From: MPNP01 sp965221445
GTDB taxonomy: Bacteria > Pseudomonadota > Alphaproteobacteria > Rhodobacterales > Rhodobacteraceae
Length of the DNA: 64,000 bases
Assembly: GCA_965221445.1 (NCBI GenBank)
Contig: CBDCSF010000013.1
Coordinates: forward strand, 1,178,001 to 1,242,000
Reading direction: 5' to 3'
Shown: piece by piece, positions 45,163 through 54,098 of the stretch
Position numbering within the stretch: position 1 is the first letter of the stretch
Layout: every line of letters starts with the position of its first letter
Program-made: the position numbers and the translations under genes
The notes under the pieces: model-generated
Told to the model about the DNA's origin: nothing
Seen by the model: the letters and a program-made list of their open reading frames with translations, nothing else
Database searches by the model: none

Positions 45163-46008
45163 TTATTGGCTTTGTTTGTGTTGGTCCAATAACTTTTCGA
45201 AACTTACTTCATAGGCTGCCTTTTCCTCATCCCAGGGATTATGGAAAATAGTGATAATCGAATCTACTACTTCTTCCAGGGAAGAATTGTTCATCAACAT
45301 TTCACCAAGTTCCCCGACTGCACGCTGTACATTAACTGCCGTCGAGTGGAGTTGCCCGTCGAAACCCAACATAGGATCAGCAATACGAGCAATCTCCCAG
45401 TTGCTGTCGATGGTACCCCAATCTGCCAAAACCAGTCGGGTAGCGGAAACTCTTGGATCACCAGTAATCATACTGTGAGCAGCCAGAACCGTTACGCCGG
45501 ACCGATATAGACCTTGAGCACAGCGTATCAAACATGGCGGTGTACCAGCGTCATACCATTCCTGTAGATAGTCTACAACAGGCCTTACATTTTCTTCTGA
45601 AGGATGATTGTCGGTACTGGCTGCCCGTCGATCCCAATCACTTATCTCAAAGCCTCTTGCAGTTAGAGGATTATCACCACGGATTTTCTGAATAATCCCA
45701 AGATCCCTTTCGTTAATTTCGTGGCCTACATAGGCAAAATAGCGAATTTCTGGATGGTCACGGAGGATATCTTCCCAGGTTTCTACTCCTCCAACATAGA
45801 TACCAGGTGTTTCCCGGTCTTCATATGCCTTTAAGCAGATGTCCCGTCTTATCTTTTCTAAGCCCCGGGGTTTCTGGTGATCGGGATAACCTTGTGTTGG
45901 TACATGGTGGCAAATTTTGTGAATTATACCAGTATTGTTTCTTTTCTCGGGGTTGAGTTTTTGGTTGAGCAAAAATTCCAGTTGTTGCCAATCAGTTTCA
46001 GTTTCCAT
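45163..46008 (-). CDS. Cys-x5-Arg (tyrosine-phosphatase-like) protein, unrecognised family
   Basis: 281-residue protein. The central PPCLIRCAQGLYRSGVTVLA contains C163-x5-R169-S, the signature P-loop of Cys-based phosphatases, flanked by a hydrophobic strand and a helix as in that fold. A DWD-containing segment at about 124-126 could supply the general acid. The N-terminal 120 residues are not recognised. Substrate may be a phosphoprotein, phosphonucleotide or phosphosugar. Monocistronic; start ATG 46008 fits. No kinase gene is adjacent. Confidence 0.7.
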   Translation of the reverse strand: METETDWQQLEFLLNQKLNPEKRNNTGIIHKICHHVPTQGYPDHQKPRGLEKIRRDICLKAYEDRETPGIYVGGVETWEDILRDHPEIRYFAYVGHEINERDLGIIQKIRGDNPLTARGFEISDWDRRAASTDNHPSEENVRPVVDYLQEWYDAGTPPCLIRCAQGLYRSGVTVLAAHSMITGDPRVSATRLVLADWGTIDSNWEIARIADPMLGFDGQLHSTAVNVQRAVGELGEMLMNNSSLEEVVDSIITIFHNPWDEEKAAYEVSFEKLLDQHKQSQ

Positions 46009-46379
46009 GTTAAAATCCTCAAGTACTCCAATCCTATTTACAGTAATTTGTTAGGATGCACACTCTTATAAAATTACCCCAAAAATTATTGAGTGTGACA
46101 CATTTGACAGCCGATATTTGTTAACAGGATGAATACAGACAAGTTCCAAACCCGTTTGAAAATAAGTCATTGTGAAATGTAATTTGTTTGAGTTTTTGGG
46201 AGCAGTCTACCCAGATTTCCAACACTTGATATTTTGACGAACTGTCGAATGAATTGTGGTTTATCTACTTTTTGTTGTTAATTTCAATTATGATCATACT
46301 TTGATCAAATCGATTGGTGGTACCAGGAATAGAAGTACGGAACCTCTCTTCCATCTGCACGTTTTTGTCCATGTGGGTG
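46009..46379. other. gap of about 370 bases
   Basis: It contains the upstream region of the phosphatase-like gene and, at its right edge, the Hsp20 terminator. I see no gene in it. Confidence 0.5.
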
Positions 46380-46422
46380 TAAAAATGGGGTTAATACCCC
46401 CGATTTGCAAAACCGGGGGTAT
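46380..46422 (-). terminator. rho-independent terminator of the Hsp20 gene
   Basis: Arms ATACCCCCG (46394-46402) and CGGGGGTAT (46414-46422) with an 11-base loop. On the minus strand the stem is followed by a CATTTTTA tract. It lies 10 bases after the stop at 46433. Confidence 0.85.
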
Positions 46423-46432
46423 GCGAGAGGAT

Positions 46433-46909
46433 TTAGCCTTCTATTTCGACGGCCTTTCCATTTTCAATAGTGGACCCGTTTCCTTGTCCGTTACTGATAG
46501 CTATTTTCCTGGGCTTGTAAGCTTCAGGAAGTTCCCTTTCCAGGGAAATGTTCAGCATTCCATCGGAGAAATCTGCCGAAATGACCTTGACGTGATCGGC
46601 CAACTGAAACTTCCTTTGGAAACTTCTTTGACCAATTCCCTTGTGAAGGAATACACGTTTGGCATCGTCGGCTTGTTTTTTACCGGTAACGAGGAGTTTG
46701 TTTTCACGAACTTCAATTTCGAGTTCTTTACTTGAAAACCCGGCAGCAGCTATGGAAATCACATAGCTTTCATCCGATGTCTTTTCGATGTTGTAAGGGG
46801 GGTACCCTGTTGAAACAACCTCTTGGGTAAAGACCTTGTCCAGCAAATCCTGGAAACGGTCGAAACCTACAGTTGTTTGATACAGGGGTGACAAATCATA
46901 TGTTCTCAT
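46433..46909 (-). CDS. small heat-shock protein, Hsp20/IbpA type
   Basis: 158-residue ATP-independent chaperone that holds unfolding proteins. The alpha-crystallin domain spans about residues 36-130 (YPPYNIEKTSDESYVISIAA, KQADDAKRVFLHKGIGQRSF, the GxLxI-type GMLNISLER). The C-terminal IAI-type anchor (KPRKIAIS) is typical of IbpA. ATG 46909 is preferred over the longer frame because GGAGG lies eight bases upstream and it matches the family start MRTYDLSPL. Its leader has a sigma-32-like promoter and a ROSE-like hairpin. Confidence 0.94.
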   Translation of the reverse strand: MRTYDLSPLYQTTVGFDRFQDLLDKVFTQEVVSTGYPPYNIEKTSDESYVISIAAAGFSSKELEIEVRENKLLVTGKKQADDAKRVFLHKGIGQRSFQRKFQLADHVKVISADFSDGMLNISLERELPEAYKPRKIAISNGQGNGSTIENGKAVEIEG

Positions 46910-46914
46910 GACAT

Positions 46915-46934
46915 AATCCTCCATTTGAGCGATT
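46915..46934 (-). ncRNA. ROSE-type RNA thermometer hairpin over the Shine-Dalgarno site
   Basis: In the transcript, AAUCGCUC pairs with GAGGAUU around an AAAUG loop, leaving one bulged G. This is the ROSE signature: UYGCU opposite AGGA with a bulged G. The hairpin covers the Shine-Dalgarno (46918-46922). Further upstream, GCCC...GGGC forms another stem in the leader of about 85 bases, as expected for the multi-stem ROSE element of alphaproteobacterial Hsp20 genes. Confidence 0.8.
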
Positions 46935-47000
46935 TTCATAATATGCCCTTCAATTGAACGGGCAGCTAAGTTACCAGACCTTGCGGCTCTGATAGTCCTG

Positions 47001-47028
47001 ATATAGGGGAGATTGGCGTTTTTTCAAG
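47001..47028 (-). promoter_or_regulatory. sigma-32 (RpoH) promoter of the Hsp20 gene
   Basis: Minus-strand CTTGAAA (-35, 47022-47028) and CCCCTATAT (-10, 47001-47009) with about 13 bases between match the heat-shock promoter consensus. The predicted transcription start lies about 85 bases before the start codon. Confidence 0.85.
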
Positions 47029-47056
47029 AGTCTTGAGTTAAATTTTTCTTGAAATT

Positions 47057-48364
47057 TCAGTAGGTGAAATCGGTCTTCAGTGAAGCCAGGGTTTTGGGTG
47101 TATTACTTGGTGAAGACACCCAATTCAACAGTTCTACAGTGTGTACAACTGGTATTTTGGTACCGACTGAAAGTTGGACCATACAACCGATATTACCGGT
47201 GGCAATGATATCAGGCTTCTTGGCTTCCAAGGTTTCTATTTTTCTGGATCTGAGTTCGTCAGAAATTTCCGGTTGAAGCATGTTATAGGTACCTGCTGAC
47301 CCACAGCAAAGATGACTGTTCAATGGCTCCACGACCTCAAATCCTGCTTTCTTCAACAGATCCTTTGGTATGGTTTTAACTCCTTGGCCATGTTGAAGCG
47401 AACACGCAGCATGATACCCTACCCTAACGGATGTATTTTCCTGGTAGGGAAAGCCAATTCTGTCTATGAATTCAGTAATATCAAGCGCCAGTTCTGCAAC
47501 TCGCTCTGCTTTTCTCTGGGATGGATGGTTTTGGAACATATAACCATAATCCCTGATGGTTGTCCCGCAACCACTTGTATTGATAATGATGGCGTCTAGA
47601 CCGCCCCCCTCAATTTCCCTATTGAGGGCATCAATGGTCCCCAATGCCAGATGGGAACATTCTTCCTTCGATCCCATGTGATGGGGCAATGCCCCACAAC
47701 AGTCATACTTGGGCACTACTACTTCGCAACCCAATCGTGTCAGCAAATTAATTGTGGATTGATTGATGGCAGGATTAATTGCTTGTTGAACACAACCCAT
47801 CATAAGGGCCACCCGATATTTCTTCCTGTCCCTTGGTGAGAATGTTTCGCCCCTGATGTATTCTTTTGCTTTCTTGGCTCTAGGTGGAGATAAGCTCAAC
47901 ATGGCTCTTAATCTTTTGTCGGGTATATAAGGAGCAAAAGGTTTAGCTAACCTCGAAAATACCAAACTTAACCCGAATAGTTTTTGACTGGTCATCAGTA
48001 TCTTCAGCATTTTTCTAAGTGCCCGATCAGTCAGAGGACGTTTATAAGTTTCCTCAATATATTCTCGGGCATAATCAACCAGATGCATGTAGTGGACATC
48101 TGATGGACAGGTCGACATACAAGCTAGGCAGGAAAGACATCTGTCGATGTGTTTGACAGTTTTTTCATCAGCGGGCCGCTCGGATTCCAACATATCCTTT
48201 ATCAGGTAAATCCTTCCACGTGGACTGTCGAGTTCATCTCCCAATATCTGGTAAGTTGGGCAGGTAGCAAGACAAAATCCACAATGAACACAGGTCCGGA
48301 GGATTTCATTAGCCCTTTTTATGGGTGGGTTGACAAGTTGCTGTTCAGTGAACTTGGTTTCCAT
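47057..48364 (-). CDS. glcF: glycolate oxidase iron-sulfur subunit
   Basis: 435-residue subunit. Two N-terminal 4Fe-4S ligand sets (CVHCGFCLATCPT and CLSCLACMSTCPS) are followed by two cysteine-rich CCG domains (CCGALPHHMG, CCGSAGTYN). It passes electrons from the flavin subunits to the quinone pool. Third gene of glcDEF, 61 bases after glcE. Confidence 0.96.
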   Translation of the reverse strand: METKFTEQQLVNPPIKRANEILRTCVHCGFCLATCPTYQILGDELDSPRGRIYLIKDMLESERPADEKTVKHIDRCLSCLACMSTCPSDVHYMHLVDYAREYIEETYKRPLTDRALRKMLKILMTSQKLFGLSLVFSRLAKPFAPYIPDKRLRAMLSLSPPRAKKAKEYIRGETFSPRDRKKYRVALMMGCVQQAINPAINQSTINLLTRLGCEVVVPKYDCCGALPHHMGSKEECSHLALGTIDALNREIEGGGLDAIIINTSGCGTTIRDYGYMFQNHPSQRKAERVAELALDITEFIDRIGFPYQENTSVRVGYHAACSLQHGQGVKTIPKDLLKKAGFEVVEPLNSHLCCGSAGTYNMLQPEISDELRSRKIETLEAKKPDIIATGNIGCMVQLSVGTKIPVVHTVELLNWVSSPSNTPKTLASLKTDFTY

Positions 48365-48425
48365 TATAGCGAGGCCTTTATATATATCTTAACTGAGATG
48401 TCAGGATAGAAAGTATCGGCATAAT

Positions 48426-49562
48426 TCACAAAACCATCCCACGATTCAGGATATTGTTTGGATCAAATTTGTGTTTAATTTTTTTCTTTAGTTCTTGTAC
48501 CATGGAACTTTGTTGGGGGAATATCTGCAATCTTGATTTTGTTTCATCACTTGCCCTGACCAAGGTTGCGTGACCATTTAGACCCTTCAGACGATCCCGT
48601 AAATTTGTTCCTTCCGGTACCAATACCCAAATCAAACTTCCTGCCCAATCGTAAAACACTTCTATTTCAAAATGCTTCCTCAATCCATTGACTACAGAAT
48701 GTGCTGCAGTTGCTTTGGTCAAAATCCTCCATACATCCCCCTCCTTGTTGTGGAATGGACCAATATCTCTGACGTATTGCCATCCTTTTTTCGTTCGTTC
48801 GGGATCAGATTCAATTGTAAGTGATCCATAATCTTCAAACAATCTTGAAAGCTCTCCGACTCTGTAGTCAACAGAAGAATGGAAACCCTCCAAACGAACC
48901 ATGGTTACCGGATTACCATCCATTCCTGAACACAAGTGAGTTGCACCAGAAACTTCAAAAGGAGAGTTCAAGGAACGGTTGAGCAACTCCAAACCTTTTT
49001 TTTCCTCTAAGTCTTCAATCAGTATAACTGCAGCATGCTCTGGAGCCGGTAAAACTTTCAAGGCGACTTCAGTAATAATCCCAAGTGTACCAAAACTTCC
49101 GGTCAGCAATTTGGTGAGATCATAACCGGTTACGTTTTTCATTACCTGCCCACCGGTTTTAATTATATTTCCTTCACCATCCACAAATCTGAGACCGATC
49201 ACAAAGTCTCTGCAGGCACCAACCTTTATCCTCCTTGGTCCTGATGAATTGGTGGCCACCACACCTCCAATGGTTGAATCACCTGAACTGCCCAGTAATT
49301 CTCGGTAATCTATGGGTTCGAAAGGTAGCATTTGCCATTTCTCTTCCAGTTTATCATAAATTGTTTTGAGAGGGGTGCCTCCTTCGACTACCAAGGTAAG
49401 GGAACCAGGTTCATACCGCGTGATCTTGTTTAAATTATTCAGGGATAACCTTTCCCCTGCCGAGGTTAAGCCTATCGGGCGAGTACCTCCACCAAAAGGT
49501 ATTATTGGTGAAGTTCTTCCTTTGATCAGTTCCGAAAAGTCAGATTCGCTTTGTGGATTCAA
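48426..49562 (-). CDS. glcE: glycolate oxidase subunit GlcE
   Basis: 378-residue FAD-binding subunit, shorter than GlcD. The PCMH-type FAD domain is shown by IIPFGGGTRPIG, EGGTPLKTIYDKL, GDSTIGGVVATNSSGPRRIK and GYDLTKLLTGSFGTLGIITE. The C-terminal half is reduced. It starts within the glcD stop (four-base overlap), so translation is coupled. Confidence 0.95.
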   Translation of the reverse strand: MNPQSESDFSELIKGRTSPIIPFGGGTRPIGLTSAGERLSLNNLNKITRYEPGSLTLVVEGGTPLKTIYDKLEEKWQMLPFEPIDYRELLGSSGDSTIGGVVATNSSGPRRIKVGACRDFVIGLRFVDGEGNIIKTGGQVMKNVTGYDLTKLLTGSFGTLGIITEVALKVLPAPEHAAVILIEDLEEKKGLELLNRSLNSPFEVSGATHLCSGMDGNPVTMVRLEGFHSSVDYRVGELSRLFEDYGSLTIESDPERTKKGWQYVRDIGPFHNKEGDVWRILTKATAAHSVVNGLRKHFEIEVFYDWAGSLIWVLVPEGTNLRDRLKGLNGHATLVRASDETKSRLQIFPQQSSMVQELKKKIKHKFDPNNILNRGMVL

Positions 49563-50995
49563 CTTAATCTACGCTCCATCGAAAGCTCCAAGGGAAAGAC
49601 CTTTGCGGGGTTTAGCAACCAGTCGGGATCGAACACATCTTTTATTCGCATTTGCATTTCAAGATCCTTCTTGGTGAACTGGTTCAGCATCAGGTCTCTC
49701 TTTTCTACACCAACGCCATGTTCTCCACTAAGACAACCACCGAGTTCTACACAAAGGTTCAATATATCAGCACCTAGATTTTCGCACTTTTGTAACTCCC
49801 CCTCTTTGTTCGCATTGAATAGGATCAAGGGATGAAGGTTGCCGTCTCCAGCATGAAATACATTAGCTACGGGCAAACCGTATTTTTCAGAAAGAGACGT
49901 AATACCTGCCAACATATCCGGGAGTCGGGATACTGGAATAGTTCCATCAAGACAAATATAATCGTTGATCCTTCCCATTGCTCCGAATGCAGATTTTCTG
50001 CCTCGCCATATCAACTCGGATTCTTGCTCAGATTTACTAACTCTCATTGCAACAGGATTGTGACGGGAAGCTATTTCTTTAATTTTTGTTAGCTGATAAT
50101 CAATTTCAGGATCGGAACCTTCTACTTCCACGATCAGCAGGGCTTCAACATCAGGATACCCAGCACCTACAAAATCCTCACAGGCCTGTATGCACAAGCG
50201 ATCCATGAACTCTATGGCGACAGGTAAAATACCTGCCCCAATTATGTCTGATACACAATTACCGGCAATGACATTTGAATCGAAACCCAGTAAAATTGGT
50301 CTGGCACCTTCCGGCTTCGGTATGATCTTTAGCACGGCTTCGGTAACGATTCCCAACTGACCTTCTGACCCACATACAACCCCTACCAAATCCAGCCCAC
50401 CAGAATCAAGGTACTCGCCACCCAATTCCAAAATCGTACCATCCATCAGAACAACCTTCAAACCAAGAAGGTTATTTGTGGTAACCCCGTATTTCAGGCA
50501 ATGAGCACCACCTGAATTCATGGCTATATTGCCTGCAATGGTGCAAACCAATTGGCTGGAGGGGTCAGGTGCATAAAAGAAACCTTCATTTTCAACCGCC
50601 CCGGTAACTGAGAGGTTTGTAATACCTGTTTGAACCCTAACCATTCTATTCTCAATATCCAGGTTAAGGATGTTGGTTAGTCTGGAGGTACCCAAAATTA
50701 CGCCGTCACTGGTTGGAAGAGCACCACCTGACAAGGAAGTACCAGCTCCCCTTGGGATCACAGGTATTTTTTCCTTGTGACAAATCTCAAGGACTTTAGA
50801 AACTTCCTCGGTTGTTTTGGGTAGTAATACGGCAAGCGGTGGACACTTATATGCAGTCAGGCCATCACATTCATATGCCTTAGTCTCAAATGGATCTGAA
50901 ATAACCGAATCAGGAGACAGAACTTGCCTGAACAAACCAATAAATCTGTCTTTATCATTAATTATTGAAACCTTGGAGGAGGGCATTTCCATCAT
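49559..50995 (-). CDS. glcD: glycolate oxidase FAD subunit GlcD
   Basis: 478-residue flavoprotein that oxidises glycolate to glyoxylate. FAD-binding motif IPRGAGTSLSGGALPTSDGV and NIAMNSGGAHCLKYG are intact, as is the C-terminal GDGNLHPLILF with the conserved His and the SGEHGVGVEKRDL motif. The first Met of MMEMPSSK at 50995 is taken; the next ATG is equally possible. It opens the glcDEF operon; photorespired algal glycolate is the usual marine source. Confidence 0.95.
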   Translation of the reverse strand: MMEMPSSKVSIINDKDRFIGLFRQVLSPDSVISDPFETKAYECDGLTAYKCPPLAVLLPKTTEEVSKVLEICHKEKIPVIPRGAGTSLSGGALPTSDGVILGTSRLTNILNLDIENRMVRVQTGITNLSVTGAVENEGFFYAPDPSSQLVCTIAGNIAMNSGGAHCLKYGVTTNNLLGLKVVLMDGTILELGGEYLDSGGLDLVGVVCGSEGQLGIVTEAVLKIIPKPEGARPILLGFDSNVIAGNCVSDIIGAGILPVAIEFMDRLCIQACEDFVGAGYPDVEALLIVEVEGSDPEIDYQLTKIKEIASRHNPVAMRVSKSEQESELIWRGRKSAFGAMGRINDYICLDGTIPVSRLPDMLAGITSLSEKYGLPVANVFHAGDGNLHPLILFNANKEGELQKCENLGADILNLCVELGGCLSGEHGVGVEKRDLMLNQFTKKDLEMQMRIKDVFDPDWLLNPAKVFPLELSMERRLS

Positions 50996-51141
50996 CGTCT
51001 CCCTTCAATAAATTTACCCGGATAAATATCTACTTCGTTGAAAATCAAAATACCAACCCGTCACCAAATCTGTTACCAAAACTTTGTTTAAACCTCTATC
51101 TAGAGGATATAGGAAAAAGCATAAATAAAGGAGCTTTCAAA

Positions 51142-51975
51142 TCAACCTTCATTTAATCGGTTAAGGAAATCAAAAAATTCTTCATCTGAAATTTCAACAG
51201 TTTCTTCATCGCCCGGAAAAGTCCCTTCTTCAATTGCCTTTCTAAATGCAATCAGGGATTTAACCCTTTCGTCATCAAGTTGTTTCCGTATGGCCTTTAA
51301 ATTTCCGAAGGCCCTTGCGTGATTGGGTGGGTTTTTAGAATCACCACAAGCATCCTCCATAAAGAGGTAGTCGACATCCCCACCACTTCCTGACCCCAAG
51401 GATACAGTAATGAGACTAGTCCTTTGGGAAATTTCCTTCATGATTCTCCCGGGTATAACCTCTGCCTCCACCAGTACGCCACCGGCTTCTTCAAGTCGTT
51501 TGAAATCCTGAAGAAGATCAAATGCCTCCTCCCCGGTTTTTCCAACAGCCCTTAGCCCCCCTCTCCAGGTAGATTTCCGTGGAACCAAACCCAAATGCCC
51601 CATAACCGGTATATCTTCTCTGGCAAGAGCAGTAACTATTTGCATACTCCTCGCCGTCATAATTGCATCTGCACCAAGCGCAAGACACCTGAAAGCTTCT
51701 CCCAAAATGTCACTTTCAGTAGCAAAATCAGGAAGTCCGATTGAGGCGGTAAGAAACTGAGGGGTATTTGCGGAGCGTACCAAGCCTGTATTAACTGAAT
51801 TGCATATGATCATGTCGAAACTAGCCTGATCGGCAGCTATCGCCTCCTCCGGTGAATTCGCCGTGATTTGAGTCCACTTTTTCTTACCCTTGTTCGCCTG
51901 TAGATCGGAAACTGTTAGGGTCCTTGAAGCTGGTTTGGCCGCCCAGGTATAAACACGTCTCAATTTATTCTCCAA
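51142..51975 (-). CDS. divergent PanB-like (3-methyl-2-oxobutanoate hydroxymethyltransferase family) protein
   Basis: 277 residues with the TIM-barrel pattern of ketopantoate hydroxymethyltransferase: an early QASFDMIICNS segment, IPVMGHLGLVPRKSTWRGG and VEAEVIPGRI. The usual Lys-Glu pair segment (KxEGG) around the middle is not evident, so it may have a different aldol-type activity. It lies 107 bases downstream of the sugar ABC ATPase on the same strand, in the inositol-type locus, not with pantothenate genes. An aldolase step on an inositol-derived acid is a speculative alternative. Confidence 0.65.
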   Translation of the reverse strand: MENKLRRVYTWAAKPASRTLTVSDLQANKGKKKWTQITANSPEEAIAADQASFDMIICNSVNTGLVRSANTPQFLTASIGLPDFATESDILGEAFRCLALGADAIMTARSMQIVTALAREDIPVMGHLGLVPRKSTWRGGLRAVGKTGEEAFDLLQDFKRLEEAGGVLVEAEVIPGRIMKEISQRTSLITVSLGSGSGGDVDYLFMEDACGDSKNPPNHARAFGNLKAIRKQLDDERVKSLIAFRKAIEEGTFPGDEETVEISDEEFFDFLNRLNEG

Positions 51976-52082
51976 GTTGCTTTAGCCAGTAATGAACAGA
52001 ATTTATCTGTACCGGTACCGTTTAATCAAAATTAATTTTGATTGGAACTTACAAGGATCAAGCTACGGATCAAAATTGGAAA

Positions 52083-52874
52083 TTAAATTTTACCTAATTC
52101 CAACTCCAAGTCTTCCATTTCTGCACCACCCGCCATTAATCTCCGGATGTCGTCCCCTGCCAAACTCTCCCTGGTACCGGAACCGATCACTTCACCCAGG
52201 GAAAGGAATGTATAACGATCGGCGATAAGTTTGGAATGGATCTCATTGTGGGTGATAAATATGATGGCGATATTTCCCAAAGCCCTCACTCTTTTGATTG
52301 TTTTCAGAACCTCCATTTGTTGTTTCTGCCCCAAAGCAGATGTAGGCTCATCAAGGATCAGGATCTTGGCGCCAAAATATATGGCCCGGGCAATAGCTAG
52401 TGTTTGTTTCTGACCTCCAGACATTGTTCCAACGGCCTGATGGGGATCAGAAATATCAATACCAATCTTGATCATTTCATCATGGGTGATGGTGTCCATA
52501 TCCTTCAGTTTCATCATTCCAAAGGGGGCCGGACCTTTATAAATCTCTCGTCCCATGAAGAAATTCCGGGATACTGACATAAGCTGATTGAGGGCCAAAT
52601 CCTGGTAAACAGTACCAATTCCAGCTGCAGAAGCATCCCTTGGTGAACGGAACACTACCGGGTCACCCTCAACAATTATTTCTCCATCAGTTAGCTGGTG
52701 GACACCAGATAAAATCTTGATTAGAGTTGATTTACCTGCACCATTGTCTCCGAGGAGTGCGTGCACTTCACCAGGATAGATATCCATATCAACCCCATTA
52801 AGAGCAACAAAGGGGCCGAATTTCTTGACAATCCCCCTCAGCTTAACCAAAGGTGTAGATGTTTCTTCTACCAT
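52083..52874 (-). CDS. sugar ABC transporter ATP-binding protein (FrcA-like, single domain)
   Basis: 263-residue single-domain ATPase of the carbohydrate uptake 2 (Rbs/Frc) family. Walker A LLGDNGAGKSTLIK, signature TMSGGQKQTL and Walker B ILILDEPTSALG. RbsA-type partners normally have two ATPase domains; a single one is as in FrcA. It follows the permease by 2 bases. Together with 52877 and 54099 it makes a sugar or inositol importer. Confidence 0.92.
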   Translation of the reverse strand: MVEETSTPLVKLRGIVKKFGPFVALNGVDMDIYPGEVHALLGDNGAGKSTLIKILSGVHQLTDGEIIVEGDPVVFRSPRDASAAGIGTVYQDLALNQLMSVSRNFFMGREIYKGPAPFGMMKLKDMDTITHDEMIKIGIDISDPHQAVGTMSGGQKQTLAIARAIYFGAKILILDEPTSALGQKQQMEVLKTIKRVRALGNIAIIFITHNEIHSKLIADRYTFLSLGEVIGSGTRESLAGDDIRRLMAGGAEMEDLELELGKI

Positions 52875-52876
52875 TG

Positions 52877-53995
52877 TTATATACCCCCAGTTATTCGTTT
52901 TCGTATGTTTTCATTGGCAAAGGCGGCTATCAACAGCACCGTACCAAGGAATACACGGTAATAGGATCCATCAATCCAGGGAATATAGAAAACAGAGTTT
53001 TGGACCAAACCAAATATAACTGCACCAAATATAACTCCAACAATAGAGCCAAATCCACCTGTCATAACAGTACCACCGACAACCGCCGCAGCAATTGCTT
53101 CCAATTCCTTTAGGTTACCTTTTGCGGCATCGGCTGTATTTGTATCAAAAACTTGACAAGCAGCAAACACTGTCGCACAAAAGGCAGTAAACATAAACAG
53201 TCCAATTTTGACCTGATTAACCGGGACACCATTTGCCCTGGCACTTTCCTTATTATCTCCAGTAGCATAAATCCAGTTTCCAAGCTGGGTTCTGGACAAT
53301 ACAATGTAGGTAATTATGGCTATACATATCCACCATGCCACTTTTGCATCCAAACCTGTTACCCACTGGTTTCCCAGACGGTTCAGATTCATACCCATTT
53401 CGTAAAGCAACGTGAAAAACCATTTGAAAGTTTCACCCCCAAACAGATAGGCAAAAAAATCAGTTTCCTTGAAATCCGGCAATCCAGATATCTGGGTTGA
53501 TCCTTCATTGAATTCCCGAAAACTAACCTCCGTGAGACCACGAAGGATAAAAAGAAATGCCAAGGTTACAATAAAGGATGACAATCCCGAACGGACAACT
53601 ATGTTCCCTATCAACCAACCAATAAACAGGGTCATACATAAAGTGAGAGTAAAGGCCATAAATGGCGTTGCTTCACCTAATCCAAAGGGTAATCCCCATT
53701 TCAGCATCATGGCCATCGACATGCCTGCAAAACCAATCATCGAGCCAATGGAAAGATCAAATTCACCGGCAATCATTAACAAGCAGGCACCTATAGCAAT
53801 TATTCCAAGCTGCGCAATAATCGAAAGGTTGTTTTTTATTCCCAAGGGGTTATAGACTACATCTCCGGCAACTATAGCCAGAAAAAGTAGAATAACCACC
53901 ATACCTGAAAAGGCACCTATTTCAGGTCTCCTTATAAACTTTCGGAAAGATCCCTGATTAACCTGTCTATCTGACTCTTTTCTTTCTACCTGCAT
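52877..53995 (-). CDS. sugar ABC transporter permease (Rbs/Frc type)
   Basis: 372-residue membrane protein with about ten hydrophobic segments. Family marks: LLMIAGEFDLSIGSMIGF, the ATGDNKESARANGVPVNQVK coupling loop and LEAIAAAVVGGTVMTGGFGS. Second gene of the transporter operon, 103 bases after the binding protein. Confidence 0.93.
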   Translation of the reverse strand: MQVERKESDRQVNQGSFRKFIRRPEIGAFSGMVVILLFLAIVAGDVVYNPLGIKNNLSIIAQLGIIAIGACLLMIAGEFDLSIGSMIGFAGMSMAMMLKWGLPFGLGEATPFMAFTLTLCMTLFIGWLIGNIVVRSGLSSFIVTLAFLFILRGLTEVSFREFNEGSTQISGLPDFKETDFFAYLFGGETFKWFFTLLYEMGMNLNRLGNQWVTGLDAKVAWWICIAIITYIVLSRTQLGNWIYATGDNKESARANGVPVNQVKIGLFMFTAFCATVFAACQVFDTNTADAAKGNLKELEAIAAAVVGGTVMTGGFGSIVGVIFGAVIFGLVQNSVFYIPWIDGSYYRVFLGTVLLIAAFANENIRKRITGGI

Positions 53996-54098
53996 AACTC
54001 TTCTCTTACATTTGTTGAAAACCTAAGATTTCCTAACGCGAAGGAAAGGGAAACAATCCCTTTCCTCTATTTTCTTCCACAATCAAGTGAAATTGTTT

